64,000 bases of DNA, from the NCBI GenBank assembly GCA_964017185.1, contig OZ024869.1:59112761-59176760 (forward strand). Direction: 5' to 3'. The position numbers and the translations under genes are program-made. This stretch comes from Rugalucina vietnamica (Eukaryota > Mollusca > Bivalvia > Lucinida > Lucinidae). Shown in pieces: positions 32,704 to 41,609 of this stretch; positions within the stretch are counted from its first letter, which is position 1; each line of letters starts with the position of its first letter. The notes below the pieces were generated by a model. It saw only the letters and a list, made by a program, of their open reading frames with translations. It ran no database searches and was not told the DNA's origin.

Positions 32704-33492
32704 TGTTACGTGCCAGGCGTAACTAGAAGATTAAGGAAACCAACAAGTTGGTTAGCCAGCAACAAGCTTTGTTTAAAATTTAACAAATTTATTTAGAAGT
32801 GATTTAACCAGTAATTACATGTGAAACAATCAAAAGCATATATACAATCAAACAAAAATGAATGTACAATACCTTTCAAGATGTTAATTCCCTTAAAGAA
32901 TGTCTGAATGTCCCTCAGAATTTTTTAACACAAGTCTGTATCAGTTTCTGATCCCAAGAATTAAAGTGTGTTTCAAAATAGCACTATGTCCCAATCCAGA
33001 ATCGAATATCACAAAGTAATCCAAGAATAAGTTTAAATTCCAGTAAGATAGATTTTGACTTCTTAATAGTAACAGTACCCAAAGATTGTCCTTATGAAAA
33101 TTTGTAGCCCTTATATAGCACTGAGGAACATTCAGGATTCTTCCAGCAAATTCTATGATATCATATACTAAAAATAACAAGTTGTTTACCAAAATTTAAT
33201 GTTCTGGAATATTCTTTTGACATAAAAAAAAGATTTTTCTAGAAGATTCTACATCTTTGGTTCTTCCAGATTTTTTCGGACTTTTCCGTCAAAGAACAAT
33301 TTGAAATTTCTAGAAAATTCTGAAGTAAACAACCTGTTTATGTCCAATATCTGTGACACTAAAAGTAAATAATTGCTAAGGACAACAAGTAAACATCATA
33401 TGTATAACATCATACTTTCCTGGGCATACTCCCTTGGGAAGTTTACCAGTACTGAATGGACATCTTTCAACAAGTAACTGTCATACATAACA
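32704..33492 (-). repeat. 3' LTR of the Gmr1-type element
   Basis: 789 bp, the same length as the 5' LTR. Visible differences from it: 'tttatttagaagtgat' here against 'tttattcagaagcgat', and 'aatggacatc' against 'aatgcacatc'. A TATA box (minus strand CTATATAAGG) lies near 33109-33119 and AATAAA on the minus strand near 32790. Few differences between the LTRs indicate recent integration. Confidence 0.92.
33202..33320 (-). promoter_or_regulatory. Three heat-shock-element matches, 3' LTR U3
   Basis: Same three sites as in the 5' LTR: TTCTGGAATATTC (33202-33214), TTCTAGAAGATTC (33237-33249) and GAAATTTCTAGAAAATTC (33303-33320). Confidence 0.6.
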
Positions 33493-33504
33493 CTTCCCCT
33501 CTTC
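33493..33504 (-). promoter_or_regulatory. Polypurine tract
   Basis: The minus strand reads GAAGAGGGGAAG directly before the LTR start TGTTATG, the position where plus-strand DNA synthesis is primed. A second copy lies at 34576-34587 because of the tandem duplication. Confidence 0.85.
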
Positions 33505-33639
33505 AAAGAAAAGAAAGTTTTATAAAATAAAGCTTTCTTTTGCAATACTGGATAATTTTATACAATATGTTTAGCAAAATTTGTGCAAAACTAATCAAAT
33601 ACAATAGCACAAAGCTGGACATCAGCATTGAAGAGGCAC

Positions 33640-34014
33640 TTAAGCTCTGCTTAGGGTGTCTGGAATGATATTATCTCTTCCTCGGATATGTCTGATGTCA
33701 AGATTGTGCTCTTGCAACATGAGACTCCACCTGAGTAAACGCTGGTTCTTGTTTTTCATTTTATGTATGAAAGTCAGTGGATTGTGGTCACTGAAGACAA
33801 CAATTGGTGCATGTGAAGAAGCTAAGTAAACTTCAAAGTGCTGAAGCGCAAGGATTAGAGATAGGCATTCTTTCTCTATGGTAGAGTAATTTCTCTGATG
33901 CTTGTTAAACTTTTTGGAAAAATAACAAACAGGATGGTCAACACCATTGTCATCTTCTTGCAACAATACACTGCCTGCACCAACATCACTGGCATCTACA
34001 GCCAACTTGAACTC
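33640..34014 (-). pseudogene. Duplicated RNase H segment
   Basis: Encodes the last ~121 residues of the polyprotein a second time ('DASDVGAGSVLLQED', 'VFSDHNPLTFIHKM', 'HIRGRDNIIPDTLSRA'), with Ile/Lys and His/Pro differences from the main copy. It has no upstream RT and is part of unit A of the duplication. Confidence 0.9.
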
Positions 34015-35097
34015 AAGTCTGTATCAGTTTCTGATCCCAAGAATTAAAGTGTGTTTCAAAATAGCACTATGTCCCAATCCAGAATCGAATATCACAAAGT
34101 AATCCAAGAATAAGTTTAAATTCCAGTAAGATAGATTTTGACTTCTTAATAGTAACAGTACCCAAAGATTGTCCTTATGAAAATTTGTAGCCCTTATATA
34201 GCACTGAGGAACATTCAGGATTCTTCCAGCAAATTCTATGATATCATATACTAAAAATAACAAGTTGTTTACCAAAATTTAATGTTCTGGAATATTCTTT
34301 TGACATAAAAAAAAGATTTTTCTAGAAGATTCTACATCTTTGGTTCTTCCAGATTTTTTCGGACTTTTCCGTCAAAGAACAATTTGAAATTTCTAGAAAA
34401 TTCTGAAGTAAACAACCTGTTTATGTCCAATATCTGTGACACTAAAAGTAAATAATTGCTAAGGACAACAAGTAAACATCATATGTATAACATCATACTT
34501 TCCTGGGCATACTCCCTTGGGAAGTTTACCAGTACTGAATGGACATCTTTCAACAAGTAACTGTCATACATAACACTTCCCCTCTTCAAAGAAAAGAAAG
34601 TTTTATAAAATAAAGCTTTCTTTTGCAATACTGGATAATTTTATACAATATGTTTAGCAAAATTTGTGCAAAACTAATCAAATACAATAGCACAAAGCTG
34701 GACATCAGCATTGAAGAGGCACTTAAGCTCTGCTTAGGGTGTCTGGAATGATATTATCTCTTCCTCGGATATGTCTGATGTCAAGATTGTGCTCTTGCAA
34801 CATGAGACTCCACCTGAGTAAACGCTGGTTCTTGTTTTTCATTTTATGTATGAAAGTCAGTGGATTGTGGTCACTGAAGACAACAATTGGTGCATGTGAA
34901 GAAGCTAAGTAAACTTCAAAGGGCTGAAGCGCAAGGATTAGAGATAGGCATTCTTTCTCTTTGGTAGAGTAATTTCTCTGATGCTTGTTAAACTTTTTGG
35001 AAAAATAACAAACAGGATGGTCAACACCATTGTCATCTTCTTGCAACAATACACTGCCTGCACCAACATCACTGGCATCTACAGCCAACTTGAACTC
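34015..35097 (-). repeat. Tandem duplication within the element, unit B (1083 bp)
   Basis: Contains 561 bp of LTR sequence (34015-34575, the U3 side and TATA region), the polypurine tract (34576-34587), spacer and the authentic end of RNase H. The partial LTR is therefore internal. Confidence 0.92.
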
Positions 35098-38000
35098 TTT
35101 GTCAAAACTTGGTGCTAAGAGAACCGGAGCACTTCTAAGTATGGCCTTGAGCTTATCAAATGACTTCTGGCAGTCATCTGTCCAAACATACTTGGCCTTC
35201 TTACCAAGCAAGTTTGTCAGAGGCTCAGCTATAGCCGAGTTGTTGCAGAATTTCCTGTAATATCCAGCCATACCCAGAAAGCGCATCAGTTGTCTTTTGC
35301 TAGTAGGTACAGGAAAATCTGAGATAGCCTCAACTTTAGCTTCTACAGGTTTTACCTGACCTTGACCTACAATGTGTCCAAGAAATGTCAAGTTTGCATG
35401 GCAAAATTCACTTTTTGCCAAGTTCACAGTTAGTTTAGCATCACTTAGCCGGTCAAAGAATGTTCTGATTGTCTGCAAGTGTTGTTGCCACTCCTCACTG
35501 AAGATAATAGCGTCGTCGATATAGGCTTTACAGCCATCCAGATTGGAAATCAAACTGTTGACCAGCCGCTGAAAAGTCGCAGGCGAGTTCTTCATTCCGA
35601 ATGGCATGACTTTATACTGGTACAGTCCATCTGGTGTAACAAATGCCGAGATCTCCTTTGCTCTGTCCGTGAGGGGTATCTGCCAAAATCCCTTTAGCAG
35701 ATCGAACTTTGTAACATACTTGGCATGTCCAATATTATCAATGCAGTCATCGATTCGTGGGATGGGAAAAGTGTCTGTTTTAGTGACAGAATTGACTTTT
35801 CGATAGTCTGTGCACATTCTAAATGTCCCGTCTGGCTTTGGTACAAGAATACAAGGAGAACTCCATTCACTTTGGCTGGGTTCAATGAAATCATTGTCCA
35901 GCAAATATTGAACTTCTTCCCTGAGATATTGCTGTTTTACAAGGTTCATTCTGTAAGGATGTTGCTTTACAGGTTTTGAACCTTCAATAATGTCAACATC
36001 ATGATAGATTTTGTCAGTTCTGGATGGAATGTCTGGAAATAAGTGCTCATATTCGAGAACTAACTGTTTCAGTTCAAGTCTTTTGTCTGAATCAAGGTGA
36101 GACAGTTTCTGATCAAGATTCTGTAGTATGTCAGAATTCTGGAGTTTCGATGACGAGGGATCAGATTTCTCCAAGTTGAAGTCCTCAGAGTCCATTTGAT
36201 TTTGTTCATGAGGGACAGAATTAACTATATTTACTGATGAAATAACAGAACTATCCCTAGCAATATACTTCTTGAGCATATTAATGTGACATAGCTGTTC
36301 TTGCTTGCGCCTCCCAGGAGTGTTAACAATGTAATTCACGTCACTTAACTTTTTATCAACAGTATACGGGCCATAATATCTAGCTTGTAAAGGTCTGCCA
36401 GGAATGGGCAAGAGAGCAAGTACCTTGTCTCCAGGTTCAAAATTTCTGTCTTTAGCATTTTCATCATAACGAATCTTCATTTTGCTTTGAGCAGATTTGA
36501 GATTGGACCGAGCTGCATCACAGGCCTTTGATAGTCTGTTTTTGAAATCAGACACATACTGAAGTAAGTTCAAAGAACTGTCATCATCTGAGAGAAATTT
36601 CTCTTTTAGAAGTTTTAACGGTCCACGAACAGTGTGCCCAAAAACAAGCTCAAATGGGCTGAACCCCAGAGACTCTTGTACAGATTCTCTTACAGCAAAT
36701 AGAAGCAAGTGTATGCCTTCATCCCAATCTTTTTCAGTGTCAAAGCAGTAAGATCTGATCATGTTTTTTAAAGTTTGATGGAATCTTTCTAAGGCACCTT
36801 GGCTTTCAGGGTGGTAAGCCGATGACTTGTATTGCTTAATTCCAAGTTCGTACATGACTTGCTGAAAAATTCCTGACATAAAATTTGAGCCCTGATCTGA
36901 CTGGATAGATTTTGGGAGGCCTACAAATGTGAAGAACTTCACAAGTACATTAACTATTGTTTTAGCCTTGATATTTCTGAGTGGGAAGCGAGTTGAAGCA
37001 CACATTATGGTCAGAAGATATTCACAACCTTTCTTTGTTTTGGGTAAGGGACCTACACAATCAATAATCACTCTGCTGAAAGGTTCATCAAAGGCAGGAA
37101 TGGGCTGTAACTGAGCTTTAGGAATAGTCTGATTGGGTTTTCCTACCATCTGACAAGTGTGGCAGGATTTGCAGTGTTGAGATACATCAGATTTTATTCC
37201 TGGCCAGTAGAAATGATTAAGGATCTTGTGATAGGTCTTATTTACACCTAAATGGCCTGACATTGGAGTTCCATGGGCCAAGTTTAAGATTTCAGGGCGA
37301 TAAACCCTAGGGATCACAATTTGGCGGTTAACAGTCCACTCATCTTCTGCGGAGACATCCGGAGGACGCCAGTTTCGCATTAATATGCCATTTTTGACAT
37401 AATAGCAAACAGGGACCTGGGATATTTCTTTTTCATCTAAAGCCCTTTCAAATAAAGGCGAGATCTCAGAATCACTGTGTTGTTCTTTACAAAGCTGTGA
37501 CCTTGACAGCTGGTCATGACCTTGATCGTTTGACGTTGAGGGTGAAAGGTCATTTTCTGACCCCGACCTTGGATTGCTAGGGTCAGTCTGAATATCAGAC
37601 TGACTAGGGGAAAGAGATGTTGAAATCTCTTTATTAAAGGACTGACCTATCAAAGTGTCAATTAAATTTATGTCCTGCATCCCATCATATAATTTGGCTT
37701 TCTTAGCCATTGCCCTAGTAACAGCACAAGAAGGGTAAAGGTCAGGAATTTCCTGCTCAATGGGATCAGGCGGTTGATCAACACATGGTGTGCTGGTCAA
37801 AAGTGGGTTTACCACAACCTTATCTCCTGCCAAATCATTGCCTAACAGCAAGTGAACACCTTTAAAAGGTAGATAAGGTCTAATACCTACAGCCACGGGA
37901 CCTGTTACCAAGTCAGAGGACAAATAGATATTATGGAGGGGTACGTTAACAAATCCACACTCTACGCCCTGGATAAGGACACTTGTCCCAGAAAAAGACT

Positions 38001-39711
38001 TCTCGGAAAATGGCAAGGTATCTGCCAAGATAAGGGATTGAGAAGCTCCGGTATCTCGTAAGATTTTGATAGGGGTAGACTGGGCAGAGTCACTGTTAAG
38101 TGACACAAAACCATCTGATAAGAATGGTCCATAAATCTCCATAATAGAATCCTCAGAGACTGACTCTTTACAAGTTCTGGTCAGTATAGGGTTTTCTTCC
38201 TGGATACAAGACTGTGGTTTAGCCTTTAAGGAGGTGAGGCCTGTCGGTTTAGCACTATCTAGATTTTCTCTTTCTTTCTTTCGTTTCAGTGCCAAACATT
38301 CAGAAATAATGTGGCCAGTTTTCTTACAATAATTACAAATTGGCTGGGATAAGGGATTTTGTCCTTTGTTTTCACTAGAAAATTTGGGTTTTGGACTGGA
38401 ATTGTCAGTTGGATTACTGGGATTGGCTTTGGGACCGGACTGAGGGGAATATGGTTTTGACTGAGGGGTAATTTGCTTTGATTGAGGGTTATATGGTTTC
38501 CTAGGATATGGCTTGTTGACAAATGAAGCCTTATGAGTCAAAGCATAGTCATCAGCTAAACGTGCTGCTGTTTCCAAGTTTTCAACTTCTCTTTCGTTCA
38601 AGAAAGCCTTAACATCAGAATTTATGCACCGTTTGAATTCTTCAACAAGCATGAGCTGCCTTAGCTTTGCATGATCAGAACCTACTTTCTTTGAAGAACA
38701 CCATCTATCAAATAGTTGCTCTTTTGTTCTAGCAAACTCAACATGAGTCTGGTCATGTTCTTTTCTACAGTCTCTAAATTTCTGCCTGTATGCCTCAGGG
38801 ACCAGCTCATAAGCCTTAAGAATAAATTCCTTTACTGTATCATAATCTGAGCTTTGCTCAAGAGAAAGCTGAGTGTAAATTTCTCGAGCTTTACCAATTA
38901 CAACACTTTGCAAAAGCAAGGTCCAATGCTCTTTTGGCCATTTCAAGTTTTCTGCTACCTTCTCAAAATGTAGAAAATATTTATCAACCTCTTTTTCTTG
39001 AAATGGAGGAACGAGTCGGATATGTTTTGTTACATCAAATATTTTGCTTGTGTCTGAAGATAAAGATTTTGATTTTGATTTTTCATTAAATTCAATTTCT
39101 TTGATTCTTAACTGAAATAGCCTTTTTCTTTCTTTTTCTTCATTTTCAAATCTCAATTTTTCTTTTTCAATTTCGAGCCGTTCTTCTCGCTCTAATTTTT
39201 CTTTTTCAAGCCTTTCTTCTCTTTCTAATTTTTCTTTTTCTAACTCAATTTTTTCTCGTTCTAATTCTCTTTGTTTTTCCTTCTCTCGTTCTTCCATTTC
39301 TAACTTTTGTTTATGCATTCTTTCTTCCCGTTCTAAAGTTTCCAATCTTATTCTTTCTTCCCTTTCGGCCTTTTCTGCCCTTATTCTTTCATCCCGTTCT
39401 AAAGTTTCCAACCTTATTCTTTCTTCATACTCAAATTTTAGTTTTTCCATCTCAATTTGTCTTTTGATTTCTAGTTCCCTCAACTGCAAGTCAGTCTGAG
39501 TGACTAGAATCTGAGAAGTAGCCGAGGAATCAAAAATTTCCTCGTCAACAAAAAACTGAATCAAAATGTTCTTAATTTCATGTTTTAACATGGAAGTCTT
39601 GATATTTGACAACCCATAATGATCAGCTATGTCTAAGAGGTCACTCTTTTTGGCCTTATCTAACAGCTCCTGAGAAGGCGCAGCAATAAAGTCACTTAGT
39701 TTGAATGACAT
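34723..39711 (-). CDS. Gag-Pol polyprotein with integrase upstream of reverse transcriptase
   Basis: A single 1662-residue frame from the ATG at 39711. Domains: a short N-terminal region; a highly charged coiled coil (about 75-210); a capsid-like Gag region (about 220-395); a CCHC knuckle CNYCKKTGHIISEC (459-472); aspartic protease with DTGA (553-556); the integrase zinc finger H-H-C-C (about 813-853); the integrase core with D884, D939 and E975; a GPY/F-type segment around 1095-1150 ('RYYGPYTV'); RT (about 1265-1460) with 'KFDLLKGFWQIPL' and YIDD (1397-1400); and RNase H (about 1540-1662) with 'DASDVGAGSVL' and 'SDHNPL'. The order PR-IN-RT-RH is Copia-like, but the RT and GPY/F module are Gypsy-like, as in Gmr1. 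No stop separates Gag and Pol, so expression as one precursor cut by the protease is likely. All main catalytic residues are present. Confidence 0.93.
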   Translation of the reverse strand: MSFKLSDFIAAPSQELLDKAKKSDLLDIADHYGLSNIKTSMLKHEIKNILIQFFVDEEIFDSSATSQILVTQTDLQLRELEIKRQIEMEKLKFEYEERIRLETLERDERIRAEKAEREERIRLETLEREERMHKQKLEMEEREKEKQRELEREKIELEKEKLEREERLEKEKLEREERLEIEKEKLRFENEEKERKRLFQLRIKEIEFNEKSKSKSLSSDTSKIFDVTKHIRLVPPFQEKEVDKYFLHFEKVAENLKWPKEHWTLLLQSVVIGKAREIYTQLSLEQSSDYDTVKEFILKAYELVPEAYRQKFRDCRKEHDQTHVEFARTKEQLFDRWCSSKKVGSDHAKLRQLMLVEEFKRCINSDVKAFLNEREVENLETAARLADDYALTHKASFVNKPYPRKPYNPQSKQITPQSKPYSPQSGPKANPSNPTDNSSPKPKFSSENKGQNPLSQPICNYCKKTGHIISECLALKRKKERENLDSAKPTGLTSLKAKPQSCIQEENPILTRTCKESVSEDSIMEIYGPFLSDGFVSLNSDSAQSTPIKILRDTGASQSLILADTLPFSEKSFSGTSVLIQGVECGFVNVPLHNIYLSSDLVTGPVAVGIRPYLPFKGVHLLLGNDLAGDKVVVNPLLTSTPCVDQPPDPIEQEIPDLYPSCAVTRAMAKKAKLYDGMQDINLIDTLIGQSFNKEISTSLSPSQSDIQTDPSNPRSGSENDLSPSTSNDQGHDQLSRSQLCKEQHSDSEISPLFERALDEKEISQVPVCYYVKNGILMRNWRPPDVSAEDEWTVNRQIVIPRVYRPEILNLAHGTPMSGHLGVNKTYHKILNHFYWPGIKSDVSQHCKSCHTCQMVGKPNQTIPKAQLQPIPAFDEPFSRVIIDCVGPLPKTKKGCEYLLTIMCASTRFPLRNIKAKTIVNVLVKFFTFVGLPKSIQSDQGSNFMSGIFQQVMYELGIKQYKSSAYHPESQGALERFHQTLKNMIRSYCFDTEKDWDEGIHLLLFAVRESVQESLGFSPFELVFGHTVRGPLKLLKEKFLSDDDSSLNLLQYVSDFKNRLSKACDAARSNLKSAQSKMKIRYDENAKDRNFEPGDKVLALLPIPGRPLQARYYGPYTVDKKLSDVNYIVNTPGRRKQEQLCHINMLKKYIARDSSVISSVNIVNSVPHEQNQMDSEDFNLEKSDPSSSKLQNSDILQNLDQKLSHLDSDKRLELKQLVLEYEHLFPDIPSRTDKIYHDVDIIEGSKPVKQHPYRMNLVKQQYLREEVQYLLDNDFIEPSQSEWSSPCILVPKPDGTFRMCTDYRKVNSVTKTDTFPIPRIDDCIDNIGHAKYVTKFDLLKGFWQIPLTDRAKEISAFVTPDGLYQYKVMPFGMKNSPATFQRLVNSLISNLDGCKAYIDDAIIFSEEWQQHLQTIRTFFDRLSDAKLTVNLAKSEFCHANLTFLGHIVGQGQVKPVEAKVEAISDFPVPTSKRQLMRFLGMAGYYRKFCNNSAIAEPLTNLLGKKAKYVWTDDCQKSFDKLKAILRSAPVLLAPSFDKEFKLAVDASDVGAGSVLLQEDDNGVDHPVCYFSKKFNKHQRNYSTKEKECLSLILALQPFEVYLASSHAPIVVFSDHNPLTFIHKMKNKNQRLLRWSLMLQEHNLDIRHIRGRDNIIPDTLSRA

Positions 39712-39800
39712 GGTTGCTTTTTGCTGGCTTTAGCTATTTAAACAGCAAACAGTGAAGATACTTTAGAATTTTAAATAAATTTGGTGCACAAGAAATTTCA

Positions 39801-39817
39801 ATCCCGGGGAGCCCCCA
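39801..39817 (-). promoter_or_regulatory. Primer-binding site, tRNA-Pro type
   Basis: The minus strand reads TGGGGGCTCCCCGGGAT, 4 nt inside the 5' LTR. It resembles the tRNA-Pro primer site TGGGGGCTCGTCCGGGAT with GT replaced by C. Copy 2 keeps a full-length 18-nt version with one mismatch, which supports the assignment. Confidence 0.7.
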
Positions 39818-40226
39818 ATTCTGTTACGTGCCAGGCGTAACTAGAAGATTAAGGAAACCAACAAGTTGGTTAGCCAGCAACAAGCTTTGTTTAAAATTTA
39901 ACAAATTTATTCAGAAGCGATTTAACCAGTAATTACATGTGAAACAATCAAAAGCATATATACAATCAAACAAAAATGAATGTACAATACCTTTCAAGAT
40001 GTTAATTCCCTTAAAGAATGTCTGAATGTCCCTCAGAATTTTTTAACACAAGTCTGTATCAGTTTCTGATCCCAAGAATTAAAGTGTGTTTCAAAATAGC
40101 ACTATGTCCCAATCCAGAATCGAATATCACAAAGTAATCCAAGAATAAGTTTAAATTCCAGTAAGATAGATTTTGACTTCTTAATAGTAACAGTACCCAA
40201 AGATTGTCCTTATGAAAATTTGTAGC

Positions 40227-40237
40227 CCTTATATAGC
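40227..40237 (-). promoter_or_regulatory. TATA box of the 5' LTR
   Basis: The minus strand reads GCTATATAAGG about 374 bp into the LTR, 83 bp downstream of the nearest heat-shock-element match. Confidence 0.7.
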
Positions 40238-40319
40238 ACTGAGGAACATTCAGGATTCTTCCAGCAAATTCTATGATATCATATACTAAAAATAACAAGT
40301 TGTTTACCAAAATTTAATG

Positions 40320-40438
40320 TTCTGGAATATTCTTTTGACATAAAAAAAAGATTTTTCTAGAAGATTCTACATCTTTGGTTCTTCCAGATTTTTTCGGACT
40401 TTTCCGTCAAAGAACAATTTGAAATTTCTAGAAAATTC
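40320..40438 (-). promoter_or_regulatory. Three heat-shock-element matches, 5' LTR U3
   Basis: TTCTGGAATATTC (40320-40332) and TTCTAGAAGATTC (40355-40367) each fit TTCnnGAAnnTTC exactly. GAAATTTCTAGAAAATTC (40421-40438) contains four alternating GAA/TTC modules. These are binding sites for trimeric heat-shock factor HSF. All lie 83-200 bp upstream of the TATA box. Function is inferred from sequence alone. Confidence 0.6.
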
Positions 40439-40614
40439 TGAAGTAAACAACCTGTTTATGTCCAATATCTGTGACACTAAAAGTAAATAATTGCTAAGGA
40501 CAACAAGTAAACATCATATGTATAACATCATACTTTCCTGGGCATACTCCCTTGGGAAGTTTACCAGTACTGAATGCACATCTTTCAACAAGTAACTGTC
40601 ATACATAACAACGG

Positions 40615-41067
40615 ATCTCTCGAGATGATCGAATTTTTTGTTCATTTTCTTAACATCACGTCGAATCTCTAATAACAATTCAGTCGTGCCCATTTCAGTA
40701 TGATTATCATCCGTTTCAGAAGTTTCGCTAGCAAGGTCCATGTCGCTTTGAGTTGTCGTTGTGTTTGGTCGTTCTGGATCGCTCGGTTGCACTGTAGGCT
40801 GAGATTCAATAAGCCAATCACTAACTGACGGTTGATTCGTTGGACGTCGTCGAAGAGAATATCGCGAATCACCCACGCCATTCTGACCCTGGCTCGATAG
40901 ACCAGATCAGCAAATATATCAGGCATAGCACGTCCACGTCCGCCACGACCCCCACGACCGCGGCCGCGGCCTCGGCCTCTCGGGGACTGAGCACCACGAT
41001 AATCTACGCCATGATAAGGCCCGGGGTTAGACTCTATTCCCTCTGCTATCAACAGAAAGAACAGCAC
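40615..41067 (-). pseudogene. LINE E ORF1, front part, with 2A-type leader
   Basis: The frame from 41067 begins with a hydrophobic stretch (LFFLLIAE) followed by GIESNPGP (41040-41017), matching the 2A ribosome-skipping core (D/G-x-E-x-NPG-P). An RGRGRG-rich segment follows. Near 40876 the frame shifts by one to the continuing ORF ('SRYSLRRRPTNQPSVSDWL...', 'LLEIRRDVKKMNKKFDHLE'), which runs into the Gmr1-type LTR and resumes at 32703. A stop codon lies just upstream of the leader, so the initiator is missing or non-AUG. Confidence 0.75.
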
Positions 41068-41609
41068 TACTCAAATGGCAAGGCTGATGGATACTGCTTT
41101 TAACGTGTTCGTATGAGTCTTGCATTTGTTTGGCATGGCAAAACACCCTATCCGCATACGCCACAACTCAGTGGATATACCCATTTTGTGGAATCAGTTT
41201 ATGTCTATGGCACACATAAGCTTCCGTACTTTTCATCCGCGCGCATAGGTTCAGTGATACGTACACTATTGGTGGCAGAAATATGCTTCCGTACTTTTTT
41301 CTGTTGGGCGTAGTCCAATCAATACTATATCGGTTGATTAACCACAGGTAGATTACAGGTACATACAAAATGGCATATGTTTTCGCACCTCGAAAGTCAA
41401 GTGTCACAATAGAAGTTTCGAAAGTCAATGCAAATACAACTTACAGGCGATTCAACCACCAAAACTTGAAATATTCCTACTACAAAAGTCACTGTATAAG
41501 TCACAAAACACAATTCCTGATATTAGTCCTAAAATTCCAATTTATTTATTTTCGATTTTATCGCTATAAAGAAAACAACTTTCCCCGTAGGGGACGTCAC
41601 TCATCACTC

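Larger units (their letters stand above)
32932..34014 (-). repeat. Tandem duplication within the element, unit A (1083 bp)
   Basis: Unit A and unit B (34015-35097) are almost identical; I noticed two substitutions, both in the RNase H part ('aagtgctgaag' versus 'aagggctgaag', and 'tctatggtag' versus 'tctttggtag'). Each unit runs from inside the LTR through the polypurine tract to RNase H. The junction at 34014/34015 joins 'cttgaactc' of RNase H to 'aagtctgtatc' of the LTR. Confidence 0.92.
32704..40610 (-). mobile_element. Nearly intact Gmr1-type Gypsy LTR retrotransposon
   Basis: A 7.9-kb element with two 789-bp LTRs (39822-40610 as 5' LTR, 32704-33492 as 3' LTR) that start and end TGTTA...TAACA and differ at only three positions I could see. 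A 4-bp target duplication ACGG flanks it (32700-32703, 40611-40614). Inside are a tRNA-Pro-like primer site, one Gag-Pol ORF and a polypurine tract. A 1083-bp tandem duplication (32932-34014 and 34015-35097) near the 3' end repeats part of the LTR, the polypurine tract and the end of RNase H. Integrase-before-RT order with Gypsy-type RT is the hallmark of the Gmr1 group. No env ORF. Confidence 0.92.
39822..40610 (-). repeat. 5' LTR of the Gmr1-type element
   Basis: 789 bp, TGTTATG...GTAACA on the minus strand. It carries a U3 with heat-shock-element matches, a TATA box, and then R/U5 toward 39822. It drives transcription of the element in the minus direction. Confidence 0.92.
28299..41608 (-). 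mobile_element. LINE E, full length, split by the Gmr1-type element
   Basis: A minus-strand LINE inserted in the RT of LINE F. The 3' end at 28299 has a tail of 'TATCTTG' repeats. The two halves are 41608-40611 (5' leader with 2A, start of ORF1) and 32703-28299 (rest of ORF1, endonuclease, RT, 3' UTR), about 5.4 kb in total. A microsatellite (AT)n lies in the 3' UTR at 28398-28415. Defects seen are an ORF1 frameshift near 40876, a one-base deletion in the endonuclease near 31145 and a stop at 28923. Same architecture as LINE F, so the two are related families. Confidence 0.85.

Noticed and set aside
32941-33192. Three identical 83-codon ORFs (also 34024-34275 and 40059-40310)
   Set aside because: They lie inside the LTR and its duplicated part; repetition reflects LTR identity, not a gene.
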